Assembly (NCBI RefSeq): GCF_004138335.1 | Contig: NZ_RYFW01000002.1 | Location: 663,501-727,500 of the forward strand | Reading direction: 5' to 3' | DNA from: Peristeroidobacter agariperforans | GTDB lineage: Bacteria > Pseudomonadota > Gammaproteobacteria > Steroidobacterales > Steroidobacteraceae | DNA length: 64,000 nt | Shown here: piece by piece, positions 44,895-55,869 of the stretch | Position numbering within the stretch: the stretch's first letter is position 1 | Layout of the letters: each line of letters starts with the position of its first letter | Notes under the pieces: model-generated | What the model saw: the letters and a program-made list of their open reading frames with translations, nothing else | Databases searched by the model: none | What the model was told of the DNA's origin: nothing | Position numbers and translations under genes: made by a program

Positions 44895-45299
44895 ATGCGG
44901 GTCAAGTCGAGCCTGGCCAGTTACGTCGCAGAACAATTCGCGCCGCTCGGGCGCATTTCCAGTCGTGCGATTTTCGGTGGCGTCGGTGTGTTCATCGACG
45001 ACCGTCTGCTCGCCATCGTGATGGGCGAGAAACTGTATCTGCACACCGATAAGAGCAACCTCGACGATTATGTCGCGCGGGGCATGCAGCAGTTCAAGCC
45101 GTATCCGAATGCGTTCGATCTCACTACCGATCATCACGAAGTGCCGCAGGAGATCGTCAACGACGCCGAACAGCTGAAAATCTGGGGCGAGCGCGCACTC
45201 AATGCGGCGATCGAGTCGGCGCGCGCCAAACAAATGGCGGGCATCGAGCGCTCCCGCCACATGAAGCAGGCGAAGAAGCGCGCGAAACAACAGAAATAG
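44895..45299 (+). CDS. TfoX/Sxy N-terminal-domain protein
   Basis: 134 residues. VAEQFAPLGRISSRAIFGGVGVFIDDRLLAIVMGEKLYLHTD matches the TfoX N-terminal domain. The second TfoX domain is missing, so this is the stand-alone form whose link to competence is uncertain. The C-terminus is a Lys/Arg-rich helix (KQAKKRAKQQK) that could bind nucleic acid. It is convergent with the DUF255 gene (5 bp gap). Confidence 0.9.
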   Translation: MRVKSSLASYVAEQFAPLGRISSRAIFGGVGVFIDDRLLAIVMGEKLYLHTDKSNLDDYVARGMQQFKPYPNAFDLTTDHHEVPQEIVNDAEQLKIWGERALNAAIESARAKQMAGIERSRHMKQAKKRAKQQK

Positions 45300-45304
45300 C
45301 CGGG

Positions 45305-47377
45305 TCAGCTGCGAGTCAGCGCCACCAGAGAAGACAGCGAGCGCACCGGCGCCGAGCAGGTCATCCCGCGACACACATAAGCCGCGGTCTCCGCCAGAGG
45401 TTTCTTATCCGAGATTGCGGTCGGCAATCCGACAGCATCCGCTGCAATAGCGAACACCAGTCGCCGCGGCGCATAGACTCTCGACAACTCGTCACGCCAG
45501 CTCTCGGCCTCGGTTCGCTCGCCGCGCACGATGACGATTTCCGGCGGTTCCAGATGTTCTTCCAGAGCAACGAGCAAAGCCGTGTGCGCATGAGGATAGT
45601 GCTGCAAGGCGGGCCAAGCGGCGCGCAGCGTCTTTGCCGCTGCATCGAGGTATCGCGTTTCACCCAGCAAGAGGCCGAGCCTGGTGAGTGCCTGCGCCGC
45701 GATGGCGTTACCTGCGGGCACCGCTTCGTCACTGAACGATCGGGAGCGATGCATGAGCTGCTCGTGATCGTCGGCCGTGAAAAAGAAACCGCCGGCCTCG
45801 CGATCCTCGAAATGCGCCAGCAGCGCTTCGGCCAGCTCGGTCGCGAACGCCAGGTCCTCGCTGCGCCAGCAGGTTTGCATCAGTTCCAGCACGCCGTCGA
45901 GCAGGAATGCGTAATCGTCGAGATAAGCCGCGAAGCGCGCCCGCCCATCCTTGTACGTCGCGAGCAAACGCCCATCGCGCCAGCATTGCTGACGAATGAA
46001 ATCGATGGCGCGAGCTGCTGCATCGGCCAGGTCGGGCCGACGTAAGGCGCGAGCCGCAACGGCGAGCCCACTGATCGCGAGGCCATTCCACGAAGTCAGC
46101 ACCTTCTCATCGCGTCCCGGCCAGACACGGCGGTTGCGCACTTCCAGCAGCGCGCGACGCGCACGCTCCAGGCGTTTTGTGACTTCGGCGGGCTCGATGC
46201 CGAGCTCCGCGGCGATGTCGTCTTCCGACCGGAACACGTGCAGATGCCAGTCCTGGCCTTCGAAGTTCGCCGGGCGGTCGAGGCCGAAGTGGGGCGCGAA
46301 AACGGCATAGTCATCCGCACCGAGCACGCGCGACACTTCGTCTGGTTGCCACACGTAGAACTTACCTTCGTGACCTTCGGAATCGGCATCGAGCGCCGAC
46401 CAATAGGCGCCTTCGGAAGAGCGCATGTCACGAATCATCCAATCGGCCGTCTCGCTCGCGATGCGGCTGAACAACGGTTCGCCGGTCGCCAGCGCGGCGT
46501 GCGCATAAACACGCAGCAGCTGTCCGTTGTCGTACAGCATTTTTTCGAAGTGCGGGATCATCCAGTAAGCATCGACACTGTAGCGTGCGAAGCCGCCGCC
46601 CAGTTGATCGTAGATGCCGCCGTCGGCCATGCGCTTGAGCGTCAGCGTCGCCATGTAGAGCGAGTGCAGATCAGGTTCTTCGGCGCCGGCCGTCGCGCGC
46701 CACTGTCGTAACAGGAACTCGATGTTGGTTGGGTGCGGGAACTTCGGCGCGCCGCCGAAGCCGCCGAATTCCGGATCGAACGCGCCAGCCAGCTGCTCGC
46801 GAGCCGCGTGTGCCGGCGCCAATGTCAATGCCGTGTCGCCCGACGCCGGCGCTGCGTGCAGCTGGTCGAAGGCTTGTTGTAGCGCCTCGCTCTGCTGGGC
46901 AATGTCGGCACGGCGTTCGCTATAGAACGCGGCGACTCGTTGTAACAAGTCGGTGAAGGCGGGCAGGCCATGGCGGGCTTCCTTGGGAAAATAGGTGCCG
47001 CCGAAGAACGGCCGCTGATCCGTCGGCGATAGAAACATCGTGAGCGGCCAGCCGCCGCCGCGCTGGGTCAGCATCTGTTGCGCGATCTGGTAAATGCGAT
47101 CCAGGTCGGGCCGCTCCTCGCGGTCCACTTTGATGTTCACGAACAGCTCGTTCATCACCGCCGCGCTGGCCGGATCCTCGAAGGATTCGTGCGCCATGAC
47201 GTGGCACCAATGGCACGCGGAGTAGCCGATCGACAGTAAAATCGGCTTGTTTTCGCGGCGGGCCAGCTCCAGGGCCTCGGCGCCCCAGGGGTGCCAGTCG
47301 ACCGGGTTGGCGGCGTGTTGCAGCAGGTACGGGCTCGTCTCCTGCGCGAGACGGTTGCGATGTGTTGATTCGTGCAT
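45305..47377 (-). CDS. YyaL/DUF255 thioredoxin-domain protein (SPATA20-like)
   Basis: 690 residues, normal length. It opens with [25 protein letters not shown] and a thioredoxin-like domain with Cys55-His-Trp-Cys58 ([16 protein letters not shown]). A long alpha/alpha-barrel part follows ([42 protein letters not shown]), as in N-acylglucosamine 2-epimerase-like enzymes. Homologues are found from bacteria to man, but the reaction is unknown. Divergent from rlmI with only 18 bp between the starts. Confidence 0.93.
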   Translation of the reverse strand: MHESTHRNRLAQETSPYLLQHAANPVDWHPWGAEALELARRENKPILLSIGYSACHWCHVMAHESFEDPASAAVMNELFVNIKVDREERPDLDRIYQIAQQMLTQRGGGWPLTMFLSPTDQRPFFGGTYFPKEARHGLPAFTDLLQRVAAFYSERRADIAQQSEALQQAFDQLHAAPASGDTALTLAPAHAAREQLAGAFDPEFGGFGGAPKFPHPTNIEFLLRQWRATAGAEEPDLHSLYMATLTLKRMADGGIYDQLGGGFARYSVDAYWMIPHFEKMLYDNGQLLRVYAHAALATGEPLFSRIASETADWMIRDMRSSEGAYWSALDADSEGHEGKFYVWQPDEVSRVLGADDYAVFAPHFGLDRPANFEGQDWHLHVFRSEDDIAAELGIEPAEVTKRLERARRALLEVRNRRVWPGRDEKVLTSWNGLAISGLAVAARALRRPDLADAAARAIDFIRQQCWRDGRLLATYKDGRARFAAYLDDYAFLLDGVLELMQTCWRSEDLAFATELAEALLAHFEDREAGGFFFTADDHEQLMHRSRSFSDEAVPAGNAIAAQALTRLGLLLGETRYLDAAAKTLRAAWPALQHYPHAHTALLVALEEHLEPPEIVIVRGERTEAESWRDELSRVYAPRRLVFAIAADAVGLPTAISDKKPLAETAAYVCRGMTCSAPVRSLSSLVALTRS

Positions 47378-47382
47378 AGAAT
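47355..47382 (+). promoter_or_regulatory. Candidate promoter for rlmI inside the 5' end of the divergent gene
   Basis: TTGCGA (47355-47360), a 16 bp spacer and TAGAAT (47377-47382). The transcript would start around 47389, only about seven bases before the rlmI ATG, and no ribosome-binding site fits between. The promoter overlaps the start codon region of the DUF255 gene. Confidence 0.4.
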
Positions 47383-47395
47383 GCGCCCACTTTAA

Positions 47396-48628
47396 ATGAA
47401 CAACTCCCCCGATACACCGACCCCCGCGTTCTCTACGCCCGCCGAGCTGCCCGAGTTGCGCTTGAAGCGTGGCGAGGACCGTCGTCTAGCCGCTGGCCAC
47501 CTGTGGGTGTTTTCCAACGAAGTGGACACTGCGCGCACGCCGCTGACGGCTTTTCAGCCGGGCGCGCTGTGCCGTGTGGTTTCCGATCGCGACAAATTCA
47601 TGGGCTACGCCTATGTGAATCCACGGTCGCTGATCAGCGCGCGAATCCTGGGGCGCAGCGCCCAGCACCCGCCGGGCAAATCGCTGTTCGTGCACCGCCT
47701 GCAGGTGGCGCAGTCATTGCGCCAGGCGCTCTACGACAAACCGTTCTACCGACTGGTGTATGGCGAATCCGATGCGTTGCCAGGCCTGGTGCTGGATAGA
47801 TTTGGCGACGTGATCGTCGGCCAGATCGCCACGGCGGGTATGGAGGCCTTGCGGCCAGAAATCGAAGCGGCGGTGAAAAAGGTCATCAATCCCACGGCGC
47901 TGGTGTGGAAGAACGACGCTGGCGTGCGCGATCTGGAAGGCTTGTCGCATTACGTCGAGACCGTGTTCGGCGAGGCGCCGGAGTCCGTGCTCGTGGAAGA
48001 GGGCGGTGTCGGCTTCCAGGTGCCGCTCGGCGGCGGGCAAAAAACCGGCTGGTTCTTCGATCAGGCCGCCAATCGCCTGGCCCTGCGCAAATACGTCGGC
48101 GGCGCGCGCGTGCTCGACGTTTTCAGTTATCTCGGCGCCTGGGGATTGGGCGCGCTCAAGGCGGGCGCGACCGAGGTCACCTGCGTGGATTCCTCGGCAT
48201 CGGCTCTGGAGCAGTTGCAGGCGAGTGCGGCCGGCAACGGCCTGAAGCCCTCGGTGATCAAGGGCGATGCGTTCGATGTGATGGAGAAGCTGCACGCCGA
48301 AGGCCGCCGCTTCGATGTAGTGGTGATCGATCCGCCGGCGTTCATCAAGCGCAAGAAAGATGTGCCCAAAGGCGAGGCGGCGTACAAGCGGCTCAACCAG
48401 CTCGCCATGCAGTTGCTGGATCGCGACGGCTTCCTGGTGTCGTGCTCCTGCTCGTACCACCTGGAGCCGGAGCACTTGCTGACCGCCATTCAGCGAGGCG
48501 CGCGTCATCTCGGCCGTTTCGCGCAGGTGGTGGAAGTCGGCGGCCAGGCGCCCGATCATCCGCTGCACCCGGCGATTCCGGAAACGCGCTACCTGAAGGC
48601 GTATTTCTGCCGGGTCGTGACCGACTGA
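47396..48628 (+). CDS. rlmI: 23S rRNA (cytosine-5)-methyltransferase RlmI-type
   Basis: 410 residues. An N-terminal PUA domain ([23 protein letters not shown]) is followed by an RlmI middle domain ([42 protein letters not shown]) and a SAM-binding domain ([20 protein letters not shown]). The catalytic parts are [14 protein letters not shown] and [10 protein letters not shown]. It would methylate C1962 of 23S rRNA. The family has several close paralogues, so the exact base is inferred. Confidence 0.9.
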   Translation: MNNSPDTPTPAFSTPAELPELRLKRGEDRRLAAGHLWVFSNEVDTARTPLTAFQPGALCRVVSDRDKFMGYAYVNPRSLISARILGRSAQHPPGKSLFVHRLQVAQSLRQALYDKPFYRLVYGESDALPGLVLDRFGDVIVGQIATAGMEALRPEIEAAVKKVINPTALVWKNDAGVRDLEGLSHYVETVFGEAPESVLVEEGGVGFQVPLGGGQKTGWFFDQAANRLALRKYVGGARVLDVFSYLGAWGLGALKAGATEVTCVDSSASALEQLQASAAGNGLKPSVIKGDAFDVMEKLHAEGRRFDVVVIDPPAFIKRKKDVPKGEAAYKRLNQLAMQLLDRDGFLVSCSCSYHLEPEHLLTAIQRGARHLGRFAQVVEVGGQAPDHPLHPAIPETRYLKAYFCRVVTD

Positions 48629-48677
48629 AAGCTGCCCGGGCGGGCGAAGTCAGGGCATTGGTATACTCGCACCGATC

Positions 48678-49561
48678 ATGATTCCCTACCCCGCGATCGA
48701 TCCGATCATCTTCTCGGTGGGCCCGCTGGCCGTGCGCTGGTATGGGCTCATGTATGTCATTGGCTTCGCGGCAGGGTGGTGGCTGGCGCGCCGGCGGGCG
48801 GCCCGCGCTGACTCGACCTGGCAGGCAGCCGAAGTCGACGATCTGATTTTCTTCGCGGCCATTGGCGTGATACTCGGCGGGCGCCTGGGCTGGATCCTGT
48901 TCTACGGGGGCGAGCAGGTGATCGCGGACCCGCTCACCATCGTCCGCATCTGGGAAGGCGGCATGTCGTTCCATGGCGGCCTGATCGGCGTGGTTCTCGC
49001 GGTGGTGCTATTCGCCCGCCAGCGGCAGCGCCGTTTTGCCGACGTGCTCGACTTCCTCGCGCCGTTACCGGGCATCGGCATCTTTGCCGGCCGCATCGGC
49101 AACTTCATCAATGGCGAGTTGTGGGGCAAGCCCACCGATGTGCCTTGGGGTTTCATCGTCGATCCTGCGCCGCTCTATCCCGTGCAGCGGGCCGAGGCCG
49201 AAAACCTGTGCCAGCGCTTCGGCGTCGATCCGTGTGTGTTACACGTGCACGCCTCGCAGCTCTATGAAGGCGTGCTCGAAGGGCTGGTGCTGTTCATCGT
49301 GCTCTGGCTGTTCACTCGCAAGCCGCGGCCGCGCCTGGCGCCGTCCGGGCTGTTTCTGATCCTGTACGGCACGTTTCGCTTCCTGGTGGAATTCGTGCGG
49401 GTGCCGGATGCGAATCGGGGCTACCTGCTGTTCGACTGGGTGACCATGGGCCAGATCCTGTCGCTGCCGATGATCCTGCTCGGCGTCATCCTGATGGCGT
49501 GGGCGTATCGCAGCCAGCAGGCCAGCGGCAACTATGGCGCCAAGCAGCTCGCGACCGCGTC

Positions 49562-49565
<4 letters not shown>
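48678..49565 (+). CDS. lgt: Phosphatidylglycerol-prolipoprotein diacylglyceryl transferase
   Basis: 295 residues with about seven membrane helices. [34 protein letters not shown] and the signature [21 protein letters not shown] contain the essential Arg and His/Gly residues. [17 protein letters not shown] is the C-terminal conserved Arg site. It attaches diacylglycerol to the lipobox cysteine in the inner membrane. Coupled to thyA by a 4 bp overlap, the common lgt-thyA order. Confidence 0.97.
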
Positions 49566-50356
<791 letters not shown>

Positions 50357-50360
50357 TTAA

Positions 50361-50999
50361 ATGGCCAAGCAGAACCGTCGCACTCAGTCGCGCAATAAGA
50401 CTCGCTCGTCCGGTAAAACCACTCGCTCTCAAAAGAAGTCGGCGCCACGGCCCAAGCCGCGCCGCCCCTTGCCCAAGAAACGAGCGGTGTCGCTGGCGGC
50501 TTCGCCGCTGGTCGAAGCCCGCAATTCCGCGATCCACGGTCGTGGCGTGTATGCGATCGCGCCCATCAAGAAGGGCACGCGCGTCCTCGAATATCTCGGC
50601 GAGCGTATCTCGCACGGCGAAGCCGACTCTCGTTACGAGAAGAAGGGCGATGACGACGGCCATACCTTCCTGTTCATCGCCAGCAATCGCACCGTGATCG
50701 ATGCCGGCGTCGACGGCAATGACGCGCGCTTCATCAATCACAGCTGCGCGCCGAATTGCGAAACAGTGATCGAGAACAGCCGCGTGTTCATCGACGCCAT
50801 TCGCAACATCAAGCCGGGCGAAGAACTGGGTTACGACTATCAGCTCACCTGGGAGAGCACCGACGATCCGGCCGAGCTGGCGTTGTACGCCTGCCGTTGC
50901 GGCGCGAAGAAATGTCGCGGCACCATGCTGGACAAGGAGCCGACCGACAAGCGCGAGGTCGATAAGAAAAAGGCCAAGAAGAAGGCCAAGAAGCGCTGA
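50361..50999 (+). CDS. SET-domain protein lysine methyltransferase with lysine-rich tails
   Basis: 212 residues. A basic N-terminal tail (about 1-42, Lys/Arg/Ser) leads into a SET domain: HGRGVYAIAPIKKG (59-72), RFINHSCAPNCE (123-134, SAM and active-site knot) and EELGYDYQL with the catalytic tyrosine. A post-SET CxCx4C cluster (Cys178, 180, 185) should bind zinc with the SET cysteine. A lysine-rich tail (DKKKAKKKAKKR) ends the protein. Eukaryote-like SET proteins occur sporadically in bacteria; the target is unknown, and its own tails are possible substrates. It lies four bases from both thyA and folA in one operon. Confidence 0.93.
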   Translation: MAKQNRRTQSRNKTRSSGKTTRSQKKSAPRPKPRRPLPKKRAVSLAASPLVEARNSAIHGRGVYAIAPIKKGTRVLEYLGERISHGEADSRYEKKGDDDGHTFLFIASNRTVIDAGVDGNDARFINHSCAPNCETVIENSRVFIDAIRNIKPGEELGYDYQLTWESTDDPAELALYACRCGAKKCRGTMLDKEPTDKREVDKKKAKKKAKKR

Positions 51000-51865
<866 letters not shown>

Positions 51866-51879
51866 TGTTTTGATTCGTA

Positions 51880-52581
51880 GTGAGGCTGAATAAGTACATC
51901 AGCGAGACAGGGCTGTGCTCGCGGCGCGAGGCTGATGCCCGCATCGAAGCGGGCCGGGTCACCATCAACGGCGCGGTCGCGACGCTGGGCACCAAGGTCA
52001 ACGAAGGCGACGTTGTTTGCGTCGATGGCCAGCCGGTCGGCGGCGAGCAGAAGCACGTCTATATCGCGCTCAACAAGCCGGTCGGCGTCATCTGCACCAC
52101 TGATCGTGAGATTCCCGGAAACATCACCGACTTCGTCAACTACCGCGAGCGGATCTTTCCGATCGGCCGGCTGGACAAGGAGTCCGAAGGACTGATCCTG
52201 CTGACCAATAACGGCGACATCGTCAACGAGATCCTGCGGGTCGAGAACGCCCACGAAAAGGAATATGTCGTAACGGTCGACCGGCCCGTGACTGAGATCT
52301 TTCTCAACGGCATGGCGAGCGGGGTGCGGATCCTCGGCACCGTCACGCGGCCCTGTAAAGTCACACGCGTGGCGCCGGCGACCTTCCGGATCGTGCTGAC
52401 CCAGGGCTTGAACCGGCAGATCCGGCGGATGTGCTCGTTCTTCGGCTACAAAGTGTTGCGCCTGCAACGCGTGCGGATCATCAATTTGACATTGGACGGT
52501 CTCAAAGTGGGGCAGTGGCGCGAGCTGAAGGACAGCGAAGTGCGCGGATTGCTGCCCCATAAGCCCGGATTCAATTTTTAG
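51880..52581 (+). CDS. RluB/RluF-type pseudouridine synthase
   Basis: 233 residues from the GTG at 51880. An N-terminal S4 RNA-binding domain ([30 protein letters not shown]) precedes the catalytic domain with [18 protein letters not shown] (catalytic Asp99) and the C-terminal [23 protein letters not shown]. It isomerises uridines in 23S rRNA. The short C-terminus and [11 protein letters not shown] motif favour RluF over RluB, but I leave the symbol open. Confidence 0.9.
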   Translation: MRLNKYISETGLCSRREADARIEAGRVTINGAVATLGTKVNEGDVVCVDGQPVGGEQKHVYIALNKPVGVICTTDREIPGNITDFVNYRERIFPIGRLDKESEGLILLTNNGDIVNEILRVENAHEKEYVVTVDRPVTEIFLNGMASGVRILGTVTRPCKVTRVAPATFRIVLTQGLNRQIRRMCSFFGYKVLRLQRVRIINLTLDGLKVGQWRELKDSEVRGLLPHKPGFNF

Positions 52582-52645
52582 CGGCCGCCAGTCGGAACAT
52601 AAAAAACTCGGGATCGGGCATCCTGCCACGACCCTCGTGCGAACC

Positions 52646-52710
52646 GGCAAAAGGCGCGACTTTTGCCTCTCGCTCGCCGCCGGACGGCGGTGGGGTACAT
52701 CCATGTACCC
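52646..52710. repeat. Three adjacent perfect hairpins between rlu and the FHA-GGDEF gene
   Basis: GGCAAAA (52646-52652) with TTTTGCC (52661-52667), then CCGCCG-GA-CGGCGG (52677-52690), then GGGTACAT-CC-ATGTACCC (52693-52710). Three perfect palindromes within 65 bases are unlikely by chance. They may be a terminator, a leader structure or a repeated extragenic element. Confidence 0.7.
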
Positions 52711-52759
52711 ATGCGGGTCGGCTAGACGTTTCCTCGCGCCGCACAGTATCTTGCGCGCC

Positions 52760-53653
52760 GTGGACCACGATTACGACGTACAAACCCGGGTCACGGGGCT
52801 CGATGAGCTGCGCGTCAGGCGGCCGGGGGAGGCGTGCCTGGTCGTCATCCATGCGCCCGTGCAGGCCGACCTGGGCCGACGTTATGTCCTCGACAAGTCC
52901 GAGACCACGGTCGGGCGCGGACGTGACAACGACATCGTCCTGCCGAGCGACTGCGTCTCCCGCCGGCACGCCCGCCTCGAGCAGCGTGGCGGCAATCTGT
53001 TCGTCGTCGACCTGGTGTCCACCAACGGCACCTTCATCAACGATGACGTCCACACCGTCCGCGAGCGTCAGTTGCAGCGGGGCGATCGCCTGAAGATCGG
53101 CGACACGATTTTCAAATATCTGTCCGGCTCGGACATCGAGCTGCAGTACCACGAGATCATTCATCGCATGGCCGTGACCGACGGCCTGACCGATCTCGCC
53201 AACCGCAAGCGGCTGGATTTGCTGTTGGAAGAAGAGATTCCACGCGCACGCCGTCATGGTCGCGAGCTGTCGGTGCTGATGCTGGATATCGACCATTTCA
53301 AGAGCGTCAACGATACGCACGGTCACCTCACCGGCGATTCGGTGCTGCGCGGCCTTGCCGGCATCCTGCAACGGCGCCTGCGTCCCAGCGATCGATTGGG
53401 TCGATACGGCGGCGAAGAGTTCTGCGTGATCCTGCCCGAGACCTCACTTCGCAACGCCGCCAAGATCGGCGAGGAACTGCGCTCGCTCGTCGAAGCGCAC
53501 GCGTTCGTCGCCGAGGACAAGAACATCCGCGTCACGATCTCCGTCGGCGTGGGCTCGCTGCAAGAGAGCATGTCATCGGCCGATCTGTACAAGACCGCGG
53601 ACGAGATGCTCTATAAAGCGAAGCGCACCGGAAGAAATAAAGTCTGTTCCTGA
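52760..53653 (+). CDS. FHA domain-GGDEF diguanylate cyclase
   Basis: 297 residues from the GTG at 52760; earlier in-frame starts (52637, 52703) would run through the hairpin cluster and add unconserved residues. The FHA domain (about 41-115) has VGRGRDNDIVL, SRRHARL and VSTNGTF. The cyclase domain (about 135-297) has LDIDHFKSVNDTHGHLTGD and the active site RYGGEEF (216-221). The RxxD product-inhibition site (Arg208-Asp211) precedes it by five residues. No membrane segment. It should make c-di-GMP under control of a phosphothreonine partner (inference). Confidence 0.93.
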   Translation: MDHDYDVQTRVTGLDELRVRRPGEACLVVIHAPVQADLGRRYVLDKSETTVGRGRDNDIVLPSDCVSRRHARLEQRGGNLFVVDLVSTNGTFINDDVHTVRERQLQRGDRLKIGDTIFKYLSGSDIELQYHEIIHRMAVTDGLTDLANRKRLDLLLEEEIPRARRHGRELSVLMLDIDHFKSVNDTHGHLTGDSVLRGLAGILQRRLRPSDRLGRYGGEEFCVILPETSLRNAAKIGEELRSLVEAHAFVAEDKNIRVTISVGVGSLQESMSSADLYKTADEMLYKAKRTGRNKVCS

Positions 53654-53667
53654 GTCGGCTCAGGCGA

Positions 53668-55488
53668 TCACTCCACCGTCACCGACTTGGCCAGGTTCCT
53701 TGGCTGATCGATATTCCGGTCCTTGGCCAGCGCAACGTGATACGCCAGCAGCTGTAAAGGAATATTCAACAGCAGCGGGTCCAGCTCGGGCTCGGACTTT
53801 GGCACTTCGAGAATGCCATTGATCTGAACGGGCAAGGGCTCGCCCCGGTGGGTGATGGCGTAGATCGGGCCGCTGCGAGCGCGGATTTCTTCGAGAGTGG
53901 AGATGTTCTTCGAGAACAAATCGTCGCGGGGCATGATGACCACGGTCGGCGTTTCCGGACTGATGAGGGCGAGCGGGCCGTGTTTCAGTTCGGAAGCCGG
54001 GTAGGCCTCGGCGTGGATGTAGCTGATCTCTTTCAGCTTCAAGGCTCCTTCCATCGCGACCGGATAGCCGGCGGCGCGGCCGACGAAATAGGCGCTTTCG
54101 TGAGACGCTAGTTCCTGCGCCAGTTTCGCGATCTGCGGCTCCATCGCCAGTATTTCTTCCACCTGTGAGGGTAATGCTTCCAGCGCCTTGAGCAGGCGCG
54201 AGCCGTGCGCGGTGGACATGTCGCGAATACGGCCGAGGTGGATGGCGAGCAGCGCAAACGCGACGGCCGTGGAGGTGAAGGTCTTGGTCGAAACGACCGC
54301 GACCTCGGGGCCGGAGTGCAAATAAATGCCACGGCCGCATTCGCGAGCGATGGTGCTGCCGACGACATTGACGATGCCCAGGACACGGCCGCCTTTACGC
54401 TTCACTTCCTGGACAGCGGCGAGCGTGTCGAACGTCTCTCCGGACTGGCTGACCGCGATGTACAGCGTGTCCTGCTCGATCACCGGATTGCGATATCGAA
54501 ACTCGGAGGCGGGCTCCGCATGCGCCGGCACGCGAGCCATTTGCTCGATCAGGTGCGCGCCGAAGCAGCCTGCGATGTACGCCGAGCCGCAACCGAGAAT
54601 TTTGACGCGGCGGATTTCCAGCAGCTCGCGCGCTGCCATTTCCAGGCCGCCGATGTGAGTTGTCTGGAAGCGGGTGTCGAGCCGCCCGCTCAAAGTGCGG
54701 CGGATCGATTCCGGCTGCTCGGCAATCTCCTTGCGCATGTAGTGCGAGTAGCCTTCCTTGTCGAACGATTGGTCGGTAAAGGGAATCGTCGAGGGCTTCT
54801 TGGCGGTCGCGCCGCCATCGAGCGTCGAGGTCTCGAAGCCGTCGGCGCGAACCACTGCGACTTCGCCATCGTCCAGGTGCACGACGCTTTGCGTATGTCG
54901 CACCAGCGCGGAGGGGTCGGAGGCAATGAACATTTCACGCTCTCCGATGCCGAGCACGACGGGGCTGCCGTTGCGTGCGACCACGATGGTCTCAGGTCGC
55001 TCGGCATCGATCACGGCCAGTCCATACGTGCCGGTAATGAGGCGCAAAGCGCCGCGCACGCGCCCTTCGAGCGTGTCGGCAGGCATGGCGCCGATCAGAT
55101 GCGCCAGCACCTCCGAATCGGTCTCTGAGCGAAACGTCACGCCGCTGGCTTGAAGCTTCGAGCGCAGCTGCGCGGCGTTTTCGACAATGCCGTTGTGAAC
55201 GATGGCGAAACGTTCGTGAGTGTCGGTATGCGGATGCGCGTTCCGATCGCTGGGCTCGCCGTGCGTGGCCCAGCGCGTATGGGCGATGCCGGTCGTTCCT
55301 TTCAGCCGTTCCGGCAGCGCGCGCTCCAGGTCACGAACTTTTCCTTTGCTCTTGAAGATGGTGAGCTTGTCGTTGCGCGCACAGGCGATGCCTGCCGAGT
55401 CGTAGCCGCGATATTCCAACCGTCGCAGACCTTCAACGAGGATCGGCGCCGCTTCGCGCTTGCCGATATAACCGACGATGCCGCACAT
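53668..55488 (-). CDS. glmS: Glutamine-fructose-6-phosphate aminotransferase (isomerizing)
   Basis: 606 residues, normal length. MCGIVGYIGKREA gives the nucleophile Cys2 of the glutaminase domain; HTRWATHGEPSDRNAHPH is its second motif. Two SIS domains follow (ILGCGSAYIAG, AVSQSGETFDTLAAVQEVK, VVSTKTFTSTAVAF). The C-terminus KDRNIDQPRNLAKSVTVE is the conserved isomerase tail. It makes glucosamine-6-phosphate for peptidoglycan and lipopolysaccharide. The leader is too short (about 24 bases to the upstream gene) to hold a glmS ribozyme. Confidence 0.98.
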   Translation of the reverse strand: MCGIVGYIGKREAAPILVEGLRRLEYRGYDSAGIACARNDKLTIFKSKGKVRDLERALPERLKGTTGIAHTRWATHGEPSDRNAHPHTDTHERFAIVHNGIVENAAQLRSKLQASGVTFRSETDSEVLAHLIGAMPADTLEGRVRGALRLITGTYGLAVIDAERPETIVVARNGSPVVLGIGEREMFIASDPSALVRHTQSVVHLDDGEVAVVRADGFETSTLDGGATAKKPSTIPFTDQSFDKEGYSHYMRKEIAEQPESIRRTLSGRLDTRFQTTHIGGLEMAARELLEIRRVKILGCGSAYIAGCFGAHLIEQMARVPAHAEPASEFRYRNPVIEQDTLYIAVSQSGETFDTLAAVQEVKRKGGRVLGIVNVVGSTIARECGRGIYLHSGPEVAVVSTKTFTSTAVAFALLAIHLGRIRDMSTAHGSRLLKALEALPSQVEEILAMEPQIAKLAQELASHESAYFVGRAAGYPVAMEGALKLKEISYIHAEAYPASELKHGPLALISPETPTVVIMPRDDLFSKNISTLEEIRARSGPIYAITHRGEPLPVQINGILEVPKSEPELDPLLLNIPLQLLAYHVALAKDRNIDQPRNLAKSVTVE

Positions 55489-55512
55489 GATGAATTCCGC
55501 CCTGGTAAACGC

Positions 55513-55869
55513 TCAGCCGTAAATGATTCTGCGGATCTGTCGCTCGCTGTACTCGGGCGCGCGGAAGCGTCGCGCCGCCAGCTCGTCGCTGATCTGCAGA
55601 TAGATCGCTCGGTTCGAAAGGCCCTGGGCCTGCAGGGCGAGGTGGCGGCGGCGGACGAAGTCCTCGGGCATCTCGCTCATGAATGCCAGCACTTCGTTGA
55701 CCAGTCGGGCCGCTTCCTGGGGAGTCAGGCGGCTGGAGCGGGCCAGGTAGTCCACCAGCTCTCCCATGTCGTCCTGCGCCCCCTTTGGATTCGATGCGGA
55801 GGCGAAGTCTGCCGGCTCGTGCGTCATTTCCCAACGATCCTGCCCGATTTCGGGCAAGGATAGCGTCAT
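55513..55869 (-). CDS. Small helical protein of unknown function upstream of glmS
   Basis: 118 residues. The ATG at 55869 overlaps the stop of the methyltransferase gene (ATGA), which supports that start over an internal ATG at 55827. The sequence is helical and charged, with ELVDYLARSSRLTPQEAARLV and LSNRAIYLQISDELAARRF resembling short DNA-binding-like helices, ending SERQIRRIIYG. I do not recognise the family. Its place 24 bp before glmS suggests one transcript. Confidence 0.7.
   Translation of the reverse strand: MTLSLPEIGQDRWEMTHEPADFASASNPKGAQDDMGELVDYLARSSRLTPQEAARLVNEVLAFMSEMPEDFVRRRHLALQAQGLSNRAIYLQISDELAARRFRAPEYSERQIRRIIYG

Noticed and set aside
53640-53668. glmS ribozyme or riboswitch
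   Set aside because: The glmS start at 55488 has only about 24 bases of leader before the upstream gene, too short for the ribozyme, and the gene is of the proteobacterial type.
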